A stretch of 64,000 nt of DNA from JAAYHV01 sp964400515 (GTDB lineage Bacteria; Bacillota; Clostridia; Peptostreptococcales; Anaerovoracaceae): contig CAYNTJ010000010.1 of the NCBI GenBank assembly GCA_964400515.1, positions 42,533 through 106,532 on the forward strand, written 5' to 3'. The translations under genes and the position numbers were made by a program. Under the pieces are notes generated by a model. That model saw only the letters and a list, made by a program, of their open reading frames with translations. It was not told where the DNA came from and searched no databases. Below are positions 17,336 through 25,563 of the stretch, in pieces; the first letter of the stretch is position 1; each line of letters starts with the position of its first letter.

Positions 17336-20077
17336 ATGAACCATTTAAGAATTAATAAAATTTTAATATTAATACTGGTTATGGTGATGGCATTTCCCAT
17401 ATACACTTTTTCAATGGATGAAAAAACGTTAAAGGTAAAGGTTGGCTGGTTTCCTTTGGATGGCTTCCAAGAAATTGATGAAGGTGGTAATTTTAGCGGA
17501 TATAATTATGAGTATTTAAAGAAAATAGAAGAATACTCCAATCTTGAATTTGAATTTGTTCCGGGGGACTGGGAAGAACTCATGAAGGCCTTAGATTCGG
17601 GGGATATTGATATAATGTCTAATATCAACAAAACCAATCAAAGGGAAATGAAATATTTGTTCAGTAAATATCCCATGGGAGAATCCCATATAACCTTTGT
17701 TACCAGATTAACAGATAAGAGAATTACCTATGGTGATTTTTCTGCCTTAGATGGCATGACTATTTGTTATGGAGCGGGGGATTATAGGGAAAATCAAATA
17801 TTAGAACTGGAGAATAAGTATAATTTTAGAGCAAACAAAATAGTTGCAGGCAGTGGAGTGGAAATACAGAATAAATTAACAGATGGCGAATGTGATGTTG
17901 CGGTTTTAGATTCGGCGGGTTGTTACAAAGGATTTAGAATTATCGGAGAATTTTATCCTGATCCTTTTTATTACATTACAAGCAAAGATAATAGGGAGAT
18001 AATGAATGAAATTGATGACGCTTTATCTACTATAAAAATGAGCAATCCGGTATTTGAGAGCACCCTTAAGGATAAGTACTATGACTGCAAGAATACAATA
18101 GCATACACAGAAGAAGAAAGGGAATATAAAAGGGACTTGGGAGTTCTAAAAGTAGGACTTGCCGAAGATGAGTATGTGCTATCAATGTATGATTATAAAA
18201 CAAAGGAATTTACCGGTGCTAATTATCAGTTTATGGAAAGGATTTCTGAATTATCGGGAATGGAATTTGAATATGTGCCAATACCAAAAAATGAAGACAA
18301 AATACAGGGATTAATTGATGGGGATTATGATATTGTATTGGGCATAGAAAAATCCGTAGAAAATATGAACGACAAGGAAATTCTGCTAACAAACACCTAC
18401 TTGGGCAGTAAATTGGTAATGGTGGGTATGAACTATAGTATTAATACGGATGATGAAATTAATGTTAATTATTATAATATTGATTCATCCTCTGTTTTAA
18501 AAATAAACAAAGAACATGAAAAATGGAAAATAAATCAAGATGATGATAAGGATCCCTTTGATGAATTAAGGAGAGGTGATATTGACGGGGTTATCTGCAA
18601 CAAATATTTAGCTGATTATCATATGCAGATGCCTAAAAATAAGGAATTGGAATTCTTGGATGCTTATCTTAACATGGAAGACAGCTGTATGGCAGTAAGA
18701 AGCGGTGACAGTAAAGAGCTTGTAACGATTATTAATAAGACCATGCTAAGGTTAAACGACAATGAAATGAATAAGCTCATACAGATTAATGTGGCTGAAA
18801 ATAAATATGAGCTTACTGTTTTGGATTTAGTTTTAAATAATATTGTACTGCTTTTAGTCGGATTGATTCTTTTAATCGGACTGACCGCCTTATTATTAAA
18901 ATTTAAAAATGATAAGCTTAGAAGACTAACAATGGAGGCCGAGGAAGCAAACAAAGCCAAAAGCGAATTTCTGTCTCGAATGAGCCATGATATGAGAACT
19001 CCTTTAGTAACTGTTATGGGAATAAGTGACATAGCAATTAATGAAAAAAGGGATATAAAGGATGTGGAATACTTTAAGCAAATAATAAGTAGTTCCCAGT
19101 ATCTTTTGGGGCTTTTAAATGATATTTTAGATATGCAGAGGATTGAATCAGACCAAATTGTTTTAGACAATGAAATATTTAAGCTTTCAGAAATATTTGA
19201 TAAGGTGCTCACGATTACAGAAACAAAGGCTAAGGAAAAAAATATAAATTTAGAGCTTGCCAAGGGCAATGTAAGTGTGGATAAGTGCTATTTTGGGGAT
19301 GCAAAGAGAATAGTCCAAATACTGATTAATATATTAAACAATGCTTTGAAATATACTCCTAAAAACGGAGATGTTTATTGGTCCTTTAGGATAGACTATA
19401 AAGAGGGAGAAATCCTTTTTGTTAATATAATTAAGGATAATGGCGTAGGAATGAGCAAGGAATTCCAAAAGATTATGTATGAACCTTTTACAAGGGAAAA
19501 TAATTCTGAAAGCGGAAGCGAATATGGAACAGGCCTAGGCCTTGCAATTGCCGGCAACCTTGTTAAAATAATGAAGGGTAGTATATCAGTAAAATCCTCC
19601 TTGGGTAAAGGTACTCAATTCACAGTAAAAATACCTGTGGGTAAGATAAATTATGATAAGGAGAAGGAGTATAACTGTGAAGGAAGAAAAAAAGATAGCA
19701 TAGATTTATACGACAAAAGAATACTGCTGTGCGAGGATGTAGAGATAAATGCAAAGATAATTAAAAAGATGCTGGAGTTTAAGGGCATTAAAGTAGAAAT
19801 TGCAGAGAACGGAAAAAAGGACTTGGAGCTGGCAAAGAAAAAAGCATATGATGCAATATTAATGGATATTAAAATGCCTGTAATGGATGGTTTGGAGGCT
19901 GCCAGAGAAATCAGGAAGTTTGATAAAAAGATTCCAATCATCGCATTGTCTGCCAATGCATATAAAGAGGATGTGGAGGCATCTATTATGGCGGGAATGA
20001 ACGAGCATTTATCAAAACCCATAAATGAAGAAATACTATTTAAAACATTGGCATTGTTTATTAACAACAATAATTAA
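17336..20077 (+). CDS. hybrid histidine kinase with tandem substrate-binding domains
   Basis: 913 residues, BvgS/EvgS-like layout. A hydrophobic N-terminal segment (residues ~8-27) exports two type-3 solute-binding domains: the first begins LKVKVGWFPLDGFQ (~29-255), the second LKVGLAEDEYVLSMY (~275-490). A membrane helix spans ~497-522. The kinase core has SRMSHDMRTPLVTVMG with phosphoacceptor His551, then KDNGVGMS and GTGLGLAIA. The receiver has CEDVEIN and phosphoacceptor Asp844 in LMDIKMPVMDG. There is no DNA-binding output. Such receptors bind small molecules, often amino acids, outside the membrane. It has its own promoter just after the nitrogenase-like pair, so it may report on that pathway's substrate or product. 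The AAAGGG ribosome site is well placed. Confidence 0.92.
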   Translation: MNHLRINKILILILVMVMAFPIYTFSMDEKTLKVKVGWFPLDGFQEIDEGGNFSGYNYEYLKKIEEYSNLEFEFVPGDWEELMKALDSGDIDIMSNINKTNQREMKYLFSKYPMGESHITFVTRLTDKRITYGDFSALDGMTICYGAGDYRENQILELENKYNFRANKIVAGSGVEIQNKLTDGECDVAVLDSAGCYKGFRIIGEFYPDPFYYITSKDNREIMNEIDDALSTIKMSNPVFESTLKDKYYDCKNTIAYTEEEREYKRDLGVLKVGLAEDEYVLSMYDYKTKEFTGANYQFMERISELSGMEFEYVPIPKNEDKIQGLIDGDYDIVLGIEKSVENMNDKEILLTNTYLGSKLVMVGMNYSINTDDEINVNYYNIDSSSVLKINKEHEKWKINQDDDKDPFDELRRGDIDGVICNKYLADYHMQMPKNKELEFLDAYLNMEDSCMAVRSGDSKELVTIINKTMLRLNDNEMNKLIQINVAENKYELTVLDLVLNNIVLLLVGLILLIGLTALLLKFKNDKLRRLTMEAEEANKAKSEFLSRMSHDMRTPLVTVMGISDIAINEKRDIKDVEYFKQIISSSQYLLGLLNDILDMQRIESDQIVLDNEIFKLSEIFDKVLTITETKAKEKNINLELAKGNVSVDKCYFGDAKRIVQILINILNNALKYTPKNGDVYWSFRIDYKEGEILFVNIIKDNGVGMSKEFQKIMYEPFTRENNSESGSEYGTGLGLAIAGNLVKIMKGSISVKSSLGKGTQFTVKIPVGKINYDKEKEYNCEGRKKDSIDLYDKRILLCEDVEINAKIIKKMLEFKGIKVEIAENGKKDLELAKKKAYDAILMDIKMPVMDGLEAAREIRKFDKKIPIIALSANAYKEDVEASIMAGMNEHLSKPINEEILFKTLALFINNNN

Positions 20078-20090
20078 AACGGGAGGGAAT

Positions 20091-20540
20091 ATGAAAATTC
20101 TTGAAGTAAACAGCTATAATAAACTTGGTAAGCTTTTTAATGATGCGGGCATTGAAGTTAGCACCTATGACGGATTACCGGAAGGGGTAATAGCTGCCTA
20201 TGAAGCATATATGGATAATGAACTGGTGGGAGGAGTTTCCATACAAAAGAAAAAAGGGGAATATGTTTTATTCGATATAGCGGTTGTCGAAAAAAGAAGG
20301 GGTGAAAAGCTGGGGGAAGAGCTTTTAATATTTGCCATAGAGAGAATAAAAGAATATAAAGCCAAAAGAATCTATCTTGTTGCCAAGGTGCCTAAATTCT
20401 TCGAAAAATACGGATTTAAATATGTTGTGGAAGATGAAGTTCCTCCTCTTTTTCATTGCTTGACTTGCGATCAATACAATGTAACTTGTTTCCCTAGGGT
20501 TATGAAAATGGATTTGGGGGAGGAGAGCATCTATGAATAA
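20091..20540 (+). CDS. GNAT-family N-acetyltransferase
   Basis: 149 residues from the ATG at 20091, which has GGGAGGG five bases upstream and follows the kinase stop; earlier in-frame starts would overlap the kinase. The GNAT fold is indicated by YVLFDIAVVEKRRGEKLGEELL (split as strand 4 and the acetyl-CoA pyrophosphate loop R-R-G-E-K-L-G) and RIYLVAKVPKFFEKYGFK (strand 5 and the FxxYGF motif). A C-terminal CLTCDQYNVTC stretch has three cysteines, unusual for a small GNAT and a possible metal site. The substrate is unknown. The gene overlaps the next start by eight bases. Confidence 0.82.
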   Translation: MKILEVNSYNKLGKLFNDAGIEVSTYDGLPEGVIAAYEAYMDNELVGGVSIQKKKGEYVLFDIAVVEKRRGEKLGEELLIFAIERIKEYKAKRIYLVAKVPKFFEKYGFKYVVEDEVPPLFHCLTCDQYNVTCFPRVMKMDLGEESIYE

Positions 20541-21045
20541 AAAGACATCGAATATTACCATATCTGCCATATGTATTAGTTTAGCCATGATATTACCCTT
20601 TTTAACGGGACAAATTCCCCAGATAGGGGCAATGCTAGCGCCGATGCACTTGCCAATTCTGATATGTGGTTTGTTGTGCAGCCCCTTATATGCAGTCCTT
20701 GTTGGGGCACTATCCCCTTTGCTTAGGTTTGGTATTTTTGGTATGCCGCCGCTTTTTCCCGTTGGTATAGCAATGAGCTTTGAGCTGGCAACCTATGCCT
20801 TGGTAGCGTCTTTTATGCATAAAAAACATGGAATACTAAGCTCTTTAATTACGGCCATGATCTTTGGAAGATTGGTATGGGGGACAGTAATGGCTATAAT
20901 TGCAGGAGTAAGCGGTATAAGCTTTGGTTTTAAAATATTTATTATGTCTGCCTTTGTTAATGCCATACCGGCCATCATACTACAATTGATTTTAGTGCCC
21001 CTAGTGGTTAAGGCGGTTGATAATAGGAGACAATTGGGTGAATAA
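20533..21045 (+). CDS. ECF transporter S component (substrate-binding membrane protein)
   Basis: 170 residues, very hydrophobic, with five to six predicted membrane helices. Segments such as GAMLAPMHLPILICGLL and FGMPPLFPVGIAMSFELATY are typical of the PF12822-type S component family. S components capture a vitamin or similar compound and join a shared EcfA-EcfA'-EcfT module, which is not in this window. The start ATG has GGGGGAGGAG just upstream within the GNAT gene. The adjacent downstream P-loop kinase overlaps by eight bases, so the imported compound may be phosphorylated on entry. Neither the vitamin nor the nucleoside nature of the ligand can be told from sequence alone. Confidence 0.88.
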   Translation: MNKKTSNITISAICISLAMILPFLTGQIPQIGAMLAPMHLPILICGLLCSPLYAVLVGALSPLLRFGIFGMPPLFPVGIAMSFELATYALVASFMHKKHGILSSLITAMIFGRLVWGTVMAIIAGVSGISFGFKIFIMSAFVNAIPAIILQLILVPLVVKAVDNRRQLGE

Positions 21046-21637
21046 GCATAAAACAGATTATTACTACTTAAATAAAAAGGATTTGGAGATAATAAAAGAG
21101 CTGTTACTATACATTGATGGCAGAAAGAACAAATTGATAATTTCAATTGATGGCAATAGTGGAGCAGGTAAAACTTACTACTCAAATATATTGGAAAAGA
21201 TTTATGATTGTAATGTAATTCATATGGATAGCTTTTATCTGCCCAAGGAACCTACGGGAAATGATAATCTAATAAGAAAAGCCGGAAACATAGACTATAT
21301 CAGATTTGAATCGGAGGTTTTATCTTGTCTTTCCCACGAGAATCTGACATATAGGGTGTTTGACTGTAAGAGTCAGGAATATTTAGAAGAGATTAAAATA
21401 AGGAATAAGGAAATAACCATTATAGAAGGGGTTTATTCACAAAGTGATATTTTTAAAAAATACTATGATTTGAATGTTTTTATGAAATGTGACAGGGATA
21501 AACAGATTAGTAGGATAAGAGAAAGAGAAGGGGATGCCGGACTTAAAGCTTTCGTGGAGAAATGGATACCCATGGAAGAATCCTATTTTAACAAAACCGG
21601 AATAAACAGCTGCTGTGATATTTTAATTGAAACCTAA
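21038..21637 (+). CDS. uridine-kinase-like P-loop kinase
   Basis: 199 residues from the GTG at 21038, chosen because AGGAGA (21025-21030) lies seven bases upstream; a TTG at 21017 has no such site. Walker A is IDGNSGAGKT, followed by NVIHMDSFYLP, the Asp-containing substrate segment of the uridine/pantothenate kinase group, and a lid RDKQISRIRERE rich in arginines. The family phosphorylates nucleosides or vitamins with ATP or GTP. Its eight-base overlap with the S-component gene suggests it traps what that importer brings in. It could be a nucleoside, pantothenate or other small-molecule kinase. Confidence 0.8.
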   Translation: MNKHKTDYYYLNKKDLEIIKELLLYIDGRKNKLIISIDGNSGAGKTYYSNILEKIYDCNVIHMDSFYLPKEPTGNDNLIRKAGNIDYIRFESEVLSCLSHENLTYRVFDCKSQEYLEEIKIRNKEITIIEGVYSQSDIFKKYYDLNVFMKCDRDKQISRIREREGDAGLKAFVEKWIPMEESYFNKTGINSCCDILIET

Positions 21638-21647
21638 GGGGTGAATT

Positions 21648-22190
21648 ATGGATTATAATAAGAGAATAGCCACTGTAAGGGAGTATTTCAGATACTATTT
21701 TGATTCCGCTTACAGTGCCGTAAATATGGCTATAAGGGATAAGGACAAATTAACTAAGGATTTCATCGAAAGGATAATGCTGGCGGTAACTGAGGTAAAC
21801 GGATGTAAGGTGTGTTCCCAAGCCCATGCAAAGATGGCCTTGGAAAGCGGAATGACGGATGAAGAAATAAGCTTACTTTTATCGAACGATAAAAATAAGG
21901 TTCCGGATTACCAAAGTGTAGCGGTTATGTTCGCGACTCATTATGCGGATAAAAGCGGCAGGCCGGATAAAGAAAGCCTAGAAAGGCTTAAGAATAAATA
22001 CGGGGAAAGAGTTTCAAAATCAATAATTGCCGTTTGCAGAATAATAATGCTGGGGAATGCCTTTGGGATTGCCATGGATACAATTAAAAGAAGCAATAAG
22101 CTAAGGGAGCTTACAATATTCATAGGGAGCATTATTCTTGCTCCTGTGTATATTCTGGTTATGATAGCCGGAATTCTTTTTAATAGATAA
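21648..22190 (+). CDS. AhpD-like carboxymuconolactone decarboxylase-family protein
   Basis: 180 residues. NGCKVCSQAHAKMALESGMTDEEI contains the AhpD core CxxC-x3-H (Cys53, Cys56, His60) used for peroxidase or disulfide chemistry. Unusually, the C-terminus ends in a hydrophobic helix (IFIGSIILAPVYILVMIAGI), so the protein is probably tethered to the membrane; classical AhpD is soluble. It is the last gene of the run. Its 3' end faces the DUF1836 gene with a seven-base gap and no clear terminator. Confidence 0.85.
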   Translation: MDYNKRIATVREYFRYYFDSAYSAVNMAIRDKDKLTKDFIERIMLAVTEVNGCKVCSQAHAKMALESGMTDEEISLLLSNDKNKVPDYQSVAVMFATHYADKSGRPDKESLERLKNKYGERVSKSIIAVCRIIMLGNAFGIAMDTIKRSNKLRELTIFIGSIILAPVYILVMIAGILFNR

Positions 22191-22197
22191 ATACCTA

Positions 22198-22662
22198 TTA
22201 CTCATCTGTTTTTTTTAGCATTGTTCTTACATAGAGCTGACAGGCGTAAGAATAAGAAACATTTCTGAAAATGTCCCTTGGGTCTTTAGGATTGGGCTTT
22301 TTAATTAGGGACTTTCTTTCAAAGGTTGCCGAAACTGCCTTTTCAACCATTTCACAAAACTCATTATATGATGATTTTGTATCATTAAAATCCAAAGCCA
22401 TTTTTATAAGCTTATGAATCTCTTCAATCGAATAGACGGGTTTTAATATGGCAATAACAAATAGAGTGGCCATGGCTTGCTTGGAATACTTTTTGTTTTC
22501 CGGAGATGGTATCAGTTTAGCTTTAACATAATTATTTACCATGGTTTTGGTGATGCCATTGTTATCTTCCCCCAACCATATATTCATATATTTAATCACC
22601 TGATTTAAGTACAGTTCCATTTCGGGAAGCTCATCCCATCTGGGTAGTTTAAAATTCTTCAT
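22198..22662 (-). CDS. DUF1836-family protein, putative transcriptional regulator
   Basis: 154 residues from the ATG at 22662, which has AGAGGAG upstream; upstream in-frame residues are not conserved-looking. LPRWDELPEMELYLNQVI, followed by GITKTMVNNYVKAKLIPSP and YSKQAMATLFVIAIL, is the DUF1836 pattern, which looks like a MerR-type winged helix (KTMVNNYVKAKLI as recognition region). Members are small Bacillota proteins of unproven function, assumed to bind DNA. It is divergent from the acyl-CoA synthetase, and both start regions carry the same 10-bp motif, so it may control itself and that gene. Confidence 0.78.
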   Translation of the reverse strand: MKNFKLPRWDELPEMELYLNQVIKYMNIWLGEDNNGITKTMVNNYVKAKLIPSPENKKYSKQAMATLFVIAILKPVYSIEEIHKLIKMALDFNDTKSSYNEFCEMVEKAVSATFERKSLIKKPNPKDPRDIFRNVSYSYACQLYVRTMLKKTDE

Positions 22663-22685
22663 CAAATTACTCCTCTTATAATATC

Positions 22686-22801
22686 TACTAATATACATTA
22701 TTATACCAACAATAATGTGCAAAATAAAAGAATAATTTTTCACATGTTCTTCATTGACCTAGAAATAAAAATGCTGTATTATAGTAAATGTTACTAATAT
22801 A
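22686..22801. promoter_or_regulatory. two copies of TACTAATATA at divergent transcription starts (possible operator)
   Basis: TACTAATATA occurs at 22686-22695 and 22792-22801. The first lies four bases downstream of a minus-strand TATAAT (22705-22700) that could serve the DUF1836 gene. The second lies nine bases downstream of the plus-strand -10. The positions suit a repressor site; binding by the DUF1836 protein is inference. Confidence 0.4.
22754..22782 (+). promoter_or_regulatory. sigma-A promoter of the acyl-CoA synthetase
   Basis: TTGACC (22754-22759), a 17-bp spacer and TATTAT (22777-22782), 51 bp before the start at 22834. Confidence 0.7.
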
Positions 22802-22833
22802 ACTAGTATTAATTACTATGTAAGGAGACGAAT

Positions 22834-24534
22834 ATGAAGGAAATTTACAGAGCTGAAAACTTAAAGGAAATAATTTTAAATTCAGCAGAAAAATATGGAG
22901 ATAAAGAGGCTTTTACACTTAAAATAATAAAAGGCGAAAAAAGAAGCAAGAAGGTTACCTATGAAGATATTACTTACAGTCAGTTTAAAGATGACATATA
23001 TTCATTGGGTACACTGTTGTTAAATGAGGACCTATTAAGTAAGCGTTGTGCCTTTATAGGTAAAAACAGCTATGAATGGTTTACAGCATATATATCCGTG
23101 CTTTTGGGTGGAGGTACTGTAGTACCTCTGGATAAGGGTTTGCCCTATGATGAAATCAAGCTTTCCATCGAAAGAAGTGAATCTAAGGTGATCTTTTTTG
23201 ATAAGGCAAATGAAGCTGTGATAGAGCAAATCATGAAGGAAAACACCAATCAAGATCTGAAGGCGGTTTCATTGGAAAGGGAATCAGAGCATGAAACATT
23301 TTATGATCTACTAAGAAAGGGCCGTGCCCTAAGGAATCAGGGTGAATTAGGCTATGATGACATAGAGATAGATAATGATAAGGTTTCCATATTGCTGTTT
23401 ACTTCCGGTACCACTTCCATGTCAAAAATAGTAATGCTTACACAGAGAAATGTGGCTACCAATATAGCGGCAGCAGTTAATGTGGAGCCGTTTTATCCAA
23501 GTGATGTTAATATGGCGTTTTTACCTTATCATCATACCTTTGGATCCACCGGACAATGGGTTATGATAGCATCGGGAGCAAAAACAGTGTATTGCGACGG
23601 GTTAAAATATATTCAGCAGAATATGGTGGAATACAAGGTTTCGGTTTTTGTTGCGGTGCCATTGCTAATCGAATCCATATACAAAAAAATTATCAATCAG
23701 GCAGAAAAGCAGGGAAAGCTGGGACAGCTTAGGTTTATGACGAAGGTATGTAATGGCCTTTTGAAGGTTGGTATAGATATCAGAAGGAAAGTATTCAAGG
23801 GAATACTTGATAAGCTGGGCGGAGAGATAAGGTTCATAATAAGCGGAGCTGCAGCAATAGATCCGGAGGCACTTAAAGGATTTACCGATTTGGGAATAAT
23901 GACGGTGCAGGGTTATGGTCTTACGGAGACATCGCCTATTCTGACAGCAGAAAATCCTAATAATATGAAGCTGGGTTCAGTGGGAATAGCTTTTCCTGAT
24001 ATTCAAGTAAAAATTGATAATCCTGACAATGAAGGTGTTGGCGAAGTAATTGCCAAGGGACCTAATATTATGATGGGTTATTATAAAAACGAAGAAGAGA
24101 CCAATGCGGTAATAAAAGATGGATGGTTCTATACAGGAGATTTGGGATATATAGATAATGATGGATTCCTTTTCCTAAGGGGAAGAAAGAAAAACGTAAT
24201 AGTATTGAAAAACGGCAAGAATATTTATCCTGAGGAATTGGAAATCACATATGCGAATTTACCTTATGTTAAGGAAAATGTAGTATTGGGAATACCAAAT
24301 AAAGAGGATGAAAGGGATTTAATTCTTTACTTGAAGATAGTATATGATAACGAATACTTTGACTGCAGCAAAGAGGAAATTGAAACAATTATAAAAAAAG
24401 ATGTGGATAAGATAAATGATACATTACCAAAGTATAAGCAAATCAGAAGGATAATAATAACTGATGAAGAGATGATTAAAACAACTTCAGGTAAAGTAAA
24501 AAGATTTGAAGAAATCAAAACTATTCAAAGCTAA
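22834..24534 (+). CDS. AMP-forming acyl-CoA synthetase (long-chain fatty acid type)
   Basis: 566 residues, adenylate-forming superfamily. The P-loop-like motif ILLFTSGTTSMSK (~residues 190-200), GYGLTETSP, YTGDLGYID and RGRKKNVIVLKNGKNIYPEE mark the AMP-binding domain. TSGKVKR near the C-terminus carries the catalytic Lys of the mobile domain. The enzyme should activate a fatty or other carboxylic acid to its CoA thioester. Chain length is not readable, and it could also be an acyl-ACP synthetase. AAGGAG lies about seven bases upstream of the ATG. The gene stands alone behind its own promoter, opposite a DUF1836 regulator. Confidence 0.92.
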   Translation: MKEIYRAENLKEIILNSAEKYGDKEAFTLKIIKGEKRSKKVTYEDITYSQFKDDIYSLGTLLLNEDLLSKRCAFIGKNSYEWFTAYISVLLGGGTVVPLDKGLPYDEIKLSIERSESKVIFFDKANEAVIEQIMKENTNQDLKAVSLERESEHETFYDLLRKGRALRNQGELGYDDIEIDNDKVSILLFTSGTTSMSKIVMLTQRNVATNIAAAVNVEPFYPSDVNMAFLPYHHTFGSTGQWVMIASGAKTVYCDGLKYIQQNMVEYKVSVFVAVPLLIESIYKKIINQAEKQGKLGQLRFMTKVCNGLLKVGIDIRRKVFKGILDKLGGEIRFIISGAAAIDPEALKGFTDLGIMTVQGYGLTETSPILTAENPNNMKLGSVGIAFPDIQVKIDNPDNEGVGEVIAKGPNIMMGYYKNEEETNAVIKDGWFYTGDLGYIDNDGFLFLRGRKKNVIVLKNGKNIYPEELEITYANLPYVKENVVLGIPNKEDERDLILYLKIVYDNEYFDCSKEEIETIIKKDVDKINDTLPKYKQIRRIIITDEEMIKTTSGKVKRFEEIKTIQS

Positions 24535-24541
24535 ATTAAAA

Positions 24542-24550
24542 TGTTATAAT
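24542..24550 (+). promoter_or_regulatory. extended -10 promoter element of the CXXC microprotein operon
   Basis: TGTTATAAT (24542-24550) is an extended -10 (TG-N-TATAAT), 21 bases before the start at 24572. The -35 region is weak (TATTCA at 24522). Confidence 0.45.
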
Positions 24551-24571
24551 CTACCTAGAAAGGTGGACATA

Positions 24572-24703
24572 ATGGTTAAACTCAAATATATAATGCTAAT
24601 TATAGCGGTAGTACTTATTGCTTTTGGCATTTACATAAATGAATATGAGACCGTTTTTATCAAGGCCGTTAGAATATGTCTGGAATGTATAGGTATAGGC
24701 TGA
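24572..24703 (+). CDS. CD1871A-family CXXC-motif microprotein
   Basis: 43 residues. One membrane helix (YIMLIIAVVLIAFGIYI) is followed by KAVRICLECIGIG, the C-terminal CxxC signature of the CD1871A family found in clostridia. The ATG at 24572 has AGGTGG seven bases upstream. The stop TGA shares its last base with the ATG of the polyferredoxin gene (TGATG), so the two are translationally coupled and probably work together at the membrane in a redox step. The function of the family is not established. Confidence 0.85.
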   Translation: MVKLKYIMLIIAVVLIAFGIYINEYETVFIKAVRICLECIGIG

Positions 24704-25551
24704 TGAGAAGGATAATACAATCAATAAGTACGGTGTTTTTCAACGGATACCTGTATGGCTTTATAAATGGTAAAATCTATAAAGGCGGTTTAAAAGCAAC
24801 CTGTGTACCTGTGCTTAATTGCTACAGTTGCCCGGGTTCTTTGGGTTCATGCCCCATAGGTTCTTTACAAGCTGTTTTGGGGGATAAAAAAAACAATTTT
24901 AGTTTTTATGTGCTTGGACTGATAATGCTTTTTGGTGTGGTGCTGGGCAGATTTATTTGCGGATTCCTATGTCCCTTTGGGTTTTTACAGGATTTATTAT
25001 ACAAGATACCCGTTAAGAAGCATAATGAGTTTAGGTTTGATAATAAACTAAGATATATTAAATATATTGTACTAATAGTTTTGGTAATACTAGGACCACT
25101 TTTATTAGTTGATGATTTTGGAAACGGAACTCCTTATTTTTGCAAATATCTTTGTCCTGCGGGGACTCTTGAGGCAGGTATTCCCCTTGCCATTACAAAT
25201 ATGGATATTAGGGGCGCTTTGGGAGTTTTATTCAACTATAAATTAGGAATATTAGCATTTATCATAATTGCTTCAATGAAAATATACAGACCTTTTTGTA
25301 AGTATTTGTGTCCATTAGGCGGTATATATGGAATATTCAACAGGTTTAGCTTTTATCAAATGAAAGTAGACCAAGATAAATGCATAAAATGCCAAAAGTG
25401 TGTAAGCGCTTGTAAAATGAAAGTGGATGTTTTGAATAATATAAATTCACCGGAATGTATAAGGTGCAAGGATTGCATTAATGTTTGCCCGGTAAATGCC
25501 ATAGAGGCCGGGGTAAAATTAAATAGTAACGAAATAAAAAAAGAGGTTTAA
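24703..25551 (+). CDS. membrane 4Fe-4S polyferredoxin (NapH/YccM-like)
   Basis: 282 residues from the ATG at 24703, which overlaps the microprotein stop. The N-terminal Cys-rich segment VLNCYSCPGSLGSCPIGSLQ precedes several membrane helices. Two CxxxCP sites sit in loops (GFLCPFG; CKYLCP twice), and two classical ferredoxin clusters follow at the C-terminus: CIKCQKCVSACK and CIRCKDCINVCPV. Such proteins pass electrons between membrane and soluble partners. Which partner is unknown, but the coupled CxxC microprotein is a candidate. The final codons lie inside a strong hairpin. Confidence 0.9.
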   Translation: MRRIIQSISTVFFNGYLYGFINGKIYKGGLKATCVPVLNCYSCPGSLGSCPIGSLQAVLGDKKNNFSFYVLGLIMLFGVVLGRFICGFLCPFGFLQDLLYKIPVKKHNEFRFDNKLRYIKYIVLIVLVILGPLLLVDDFGNGTPYFCKYLCPAGTLEAGIPLAITNMDIRGALGVLFNYKLGILAFIIIASMKIYRPFCKYLCPLGGIYGIFNRFSFYQMKVDQDKCIKCQKCVSACKMKVDVLNNINSPECIRCKDCINVCPVNAIEAGVKLNSNEIKKEV

Positions 25552-25563
25552 ACCTCTTTTTTT
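25536..25563. terminator. bidirectional terminator, perfect palindrome covering both stop codons
   Basis: A 28-bp perfect palindrome with A-rich and T-rich flanks: left arm 25536-25549, right arm 25550-25563, core AGAGGTTTAAACCTCT. The TAA of the polyferredoxin (25549-25551) and the TAA of the minus-strand phosphorylase (25548-25550) overlap at its centre. Confidence 0.9.

Noticed and set aside
18664..19269. Minus-strand reading frame of 201 codons inside the hybrid kinase
   Set aside because: It is a Ser/Leu-rich antisense shadow over the conserved H-box region and resembles no protein family.
22792..22811. The region around the second TACTAATATA as a full 20-bp palindrome
   Set aside because: Only 12 of 20 positions are symmetric, little above chance in such AT-rich DNA.
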